From Baffinella frigidus (Eukaryota > Cryptophyceae > Cryptomonadales > Baffinellaceae), in NCBI GenBank assembly GCA_026770585.1, contig MU646854.1, positions 136,199 through 147,371 on the forward strand: DNA of 11,173 nucleotides, read 5' to 3'. Both the position numbers and the translations under genes were made by a program. A model generated the notes under the pieces. That model saw only the letters and a program-made list of their open reading frames with translations, did not search any database and was not told the DNA's origin. Positions 11,134 through 11,173 of the stretch are shown here, one piece after another. How positions within the stretch are numbered: position 1 is the stretch's first letter; each line of letters begins with the position of its first letter.

Positions 11134-11173
11134 GTAAACCCGAACCAACACCCGCATCCTACCCCCTACCCCC
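11134..11173 (+). other. Start of the next intron with telomere-like repeats
   Basis: Donor gtaaac, then aacacccgcatcctacccc, resembling the other C-rich arrays. Cut by the window end. Confidence 0.6.

Overview
The window looks like nuclear DNA of a eukaryote. It has no prokaryotic-style ORFs. Short GC-rich coding islands lie among long repeat-filled introns. Plant/green-alga-type telomeric heptamers (CCCTAAA and variants) occur in most gaps. My best guess is a microalga, possibly a prasinophyte-like green alga; that is inference, and no marker gene proves it.

Reading the + strand by hand, I can chain 21 internal exons (A to U, 317-11133) that share one open frame and whose phases match at every junction. 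Together they give 1695 nt, or 565 codons, with neither end of the gene in the window. Exon coordinates: A 317-375, B 2445-2544, C 3091-3183, D 3667-3765, E 4566-4673, F 5419-5451, G 5533-5615, H 6101-6301, I 6676-6757, J 7193-7260, K 7315-7351, L 7466-7494, M 7758-7819, N 8299-8389, O 8685-8821, P 9196-9234, Q 9336-9475, R 10167-10199, S 10273-10332, T 10675-10727, U 11046-11133. The product has a hydrophobic helix in exon D, a long hydrophilic low-complexity middle (H to T), and a second hydrophobic helix in exon U. I do not firmly recognise the family. A resemblance to the C-terminal part of TmcB-like/PAS S-box membrane proteins is a weak suggestion only.

The introns carry the more unusual content. 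(1) At least eight exons have partial copies of their own splice-junction regions in a neighbouring intron ("exon echoes"), including two near-identical 148-bp tandem copies after exon Q. (2) A repeat family with the core CGCGGATAGCG makes up all of one intron (9235-9335), supplies the real 3' splice site of exons Q and U, and sits beside several echoes; it behaves like an introner-like element. (3) Telomere-like heptamers fill several introns, one of them entirely (5452-5532), and a 0.55-kb array of a CCCGAAA/CCGGAAC variant fills part of intron A-B. (4) Foldback (MITE-like) elements, a hairpin-bearing 108-bp repeat pair and a three-copy dispersed repeat lie in other introns. (5) The inferred 5' splice sites are unusual: 12 of 21 begin GTC.

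Layout: 1-316 upstream intron or flank; 317-2444 exon A and a 2.1-kb repeat-filled intron; 2445-5615 exons B-G with echoes; 6101-8389 exons H-N with telomeric arrays and a GA/CT-rich echo array; 8685-9771 exons O-Q with introner-like elements and the tandem exon duplication; 10167-11133 exons R-U, ending in a 33-bp splice-acceptor ladder. No tRNA, rRNA, CRISPR array or intact autonomous transposon gene was seen.
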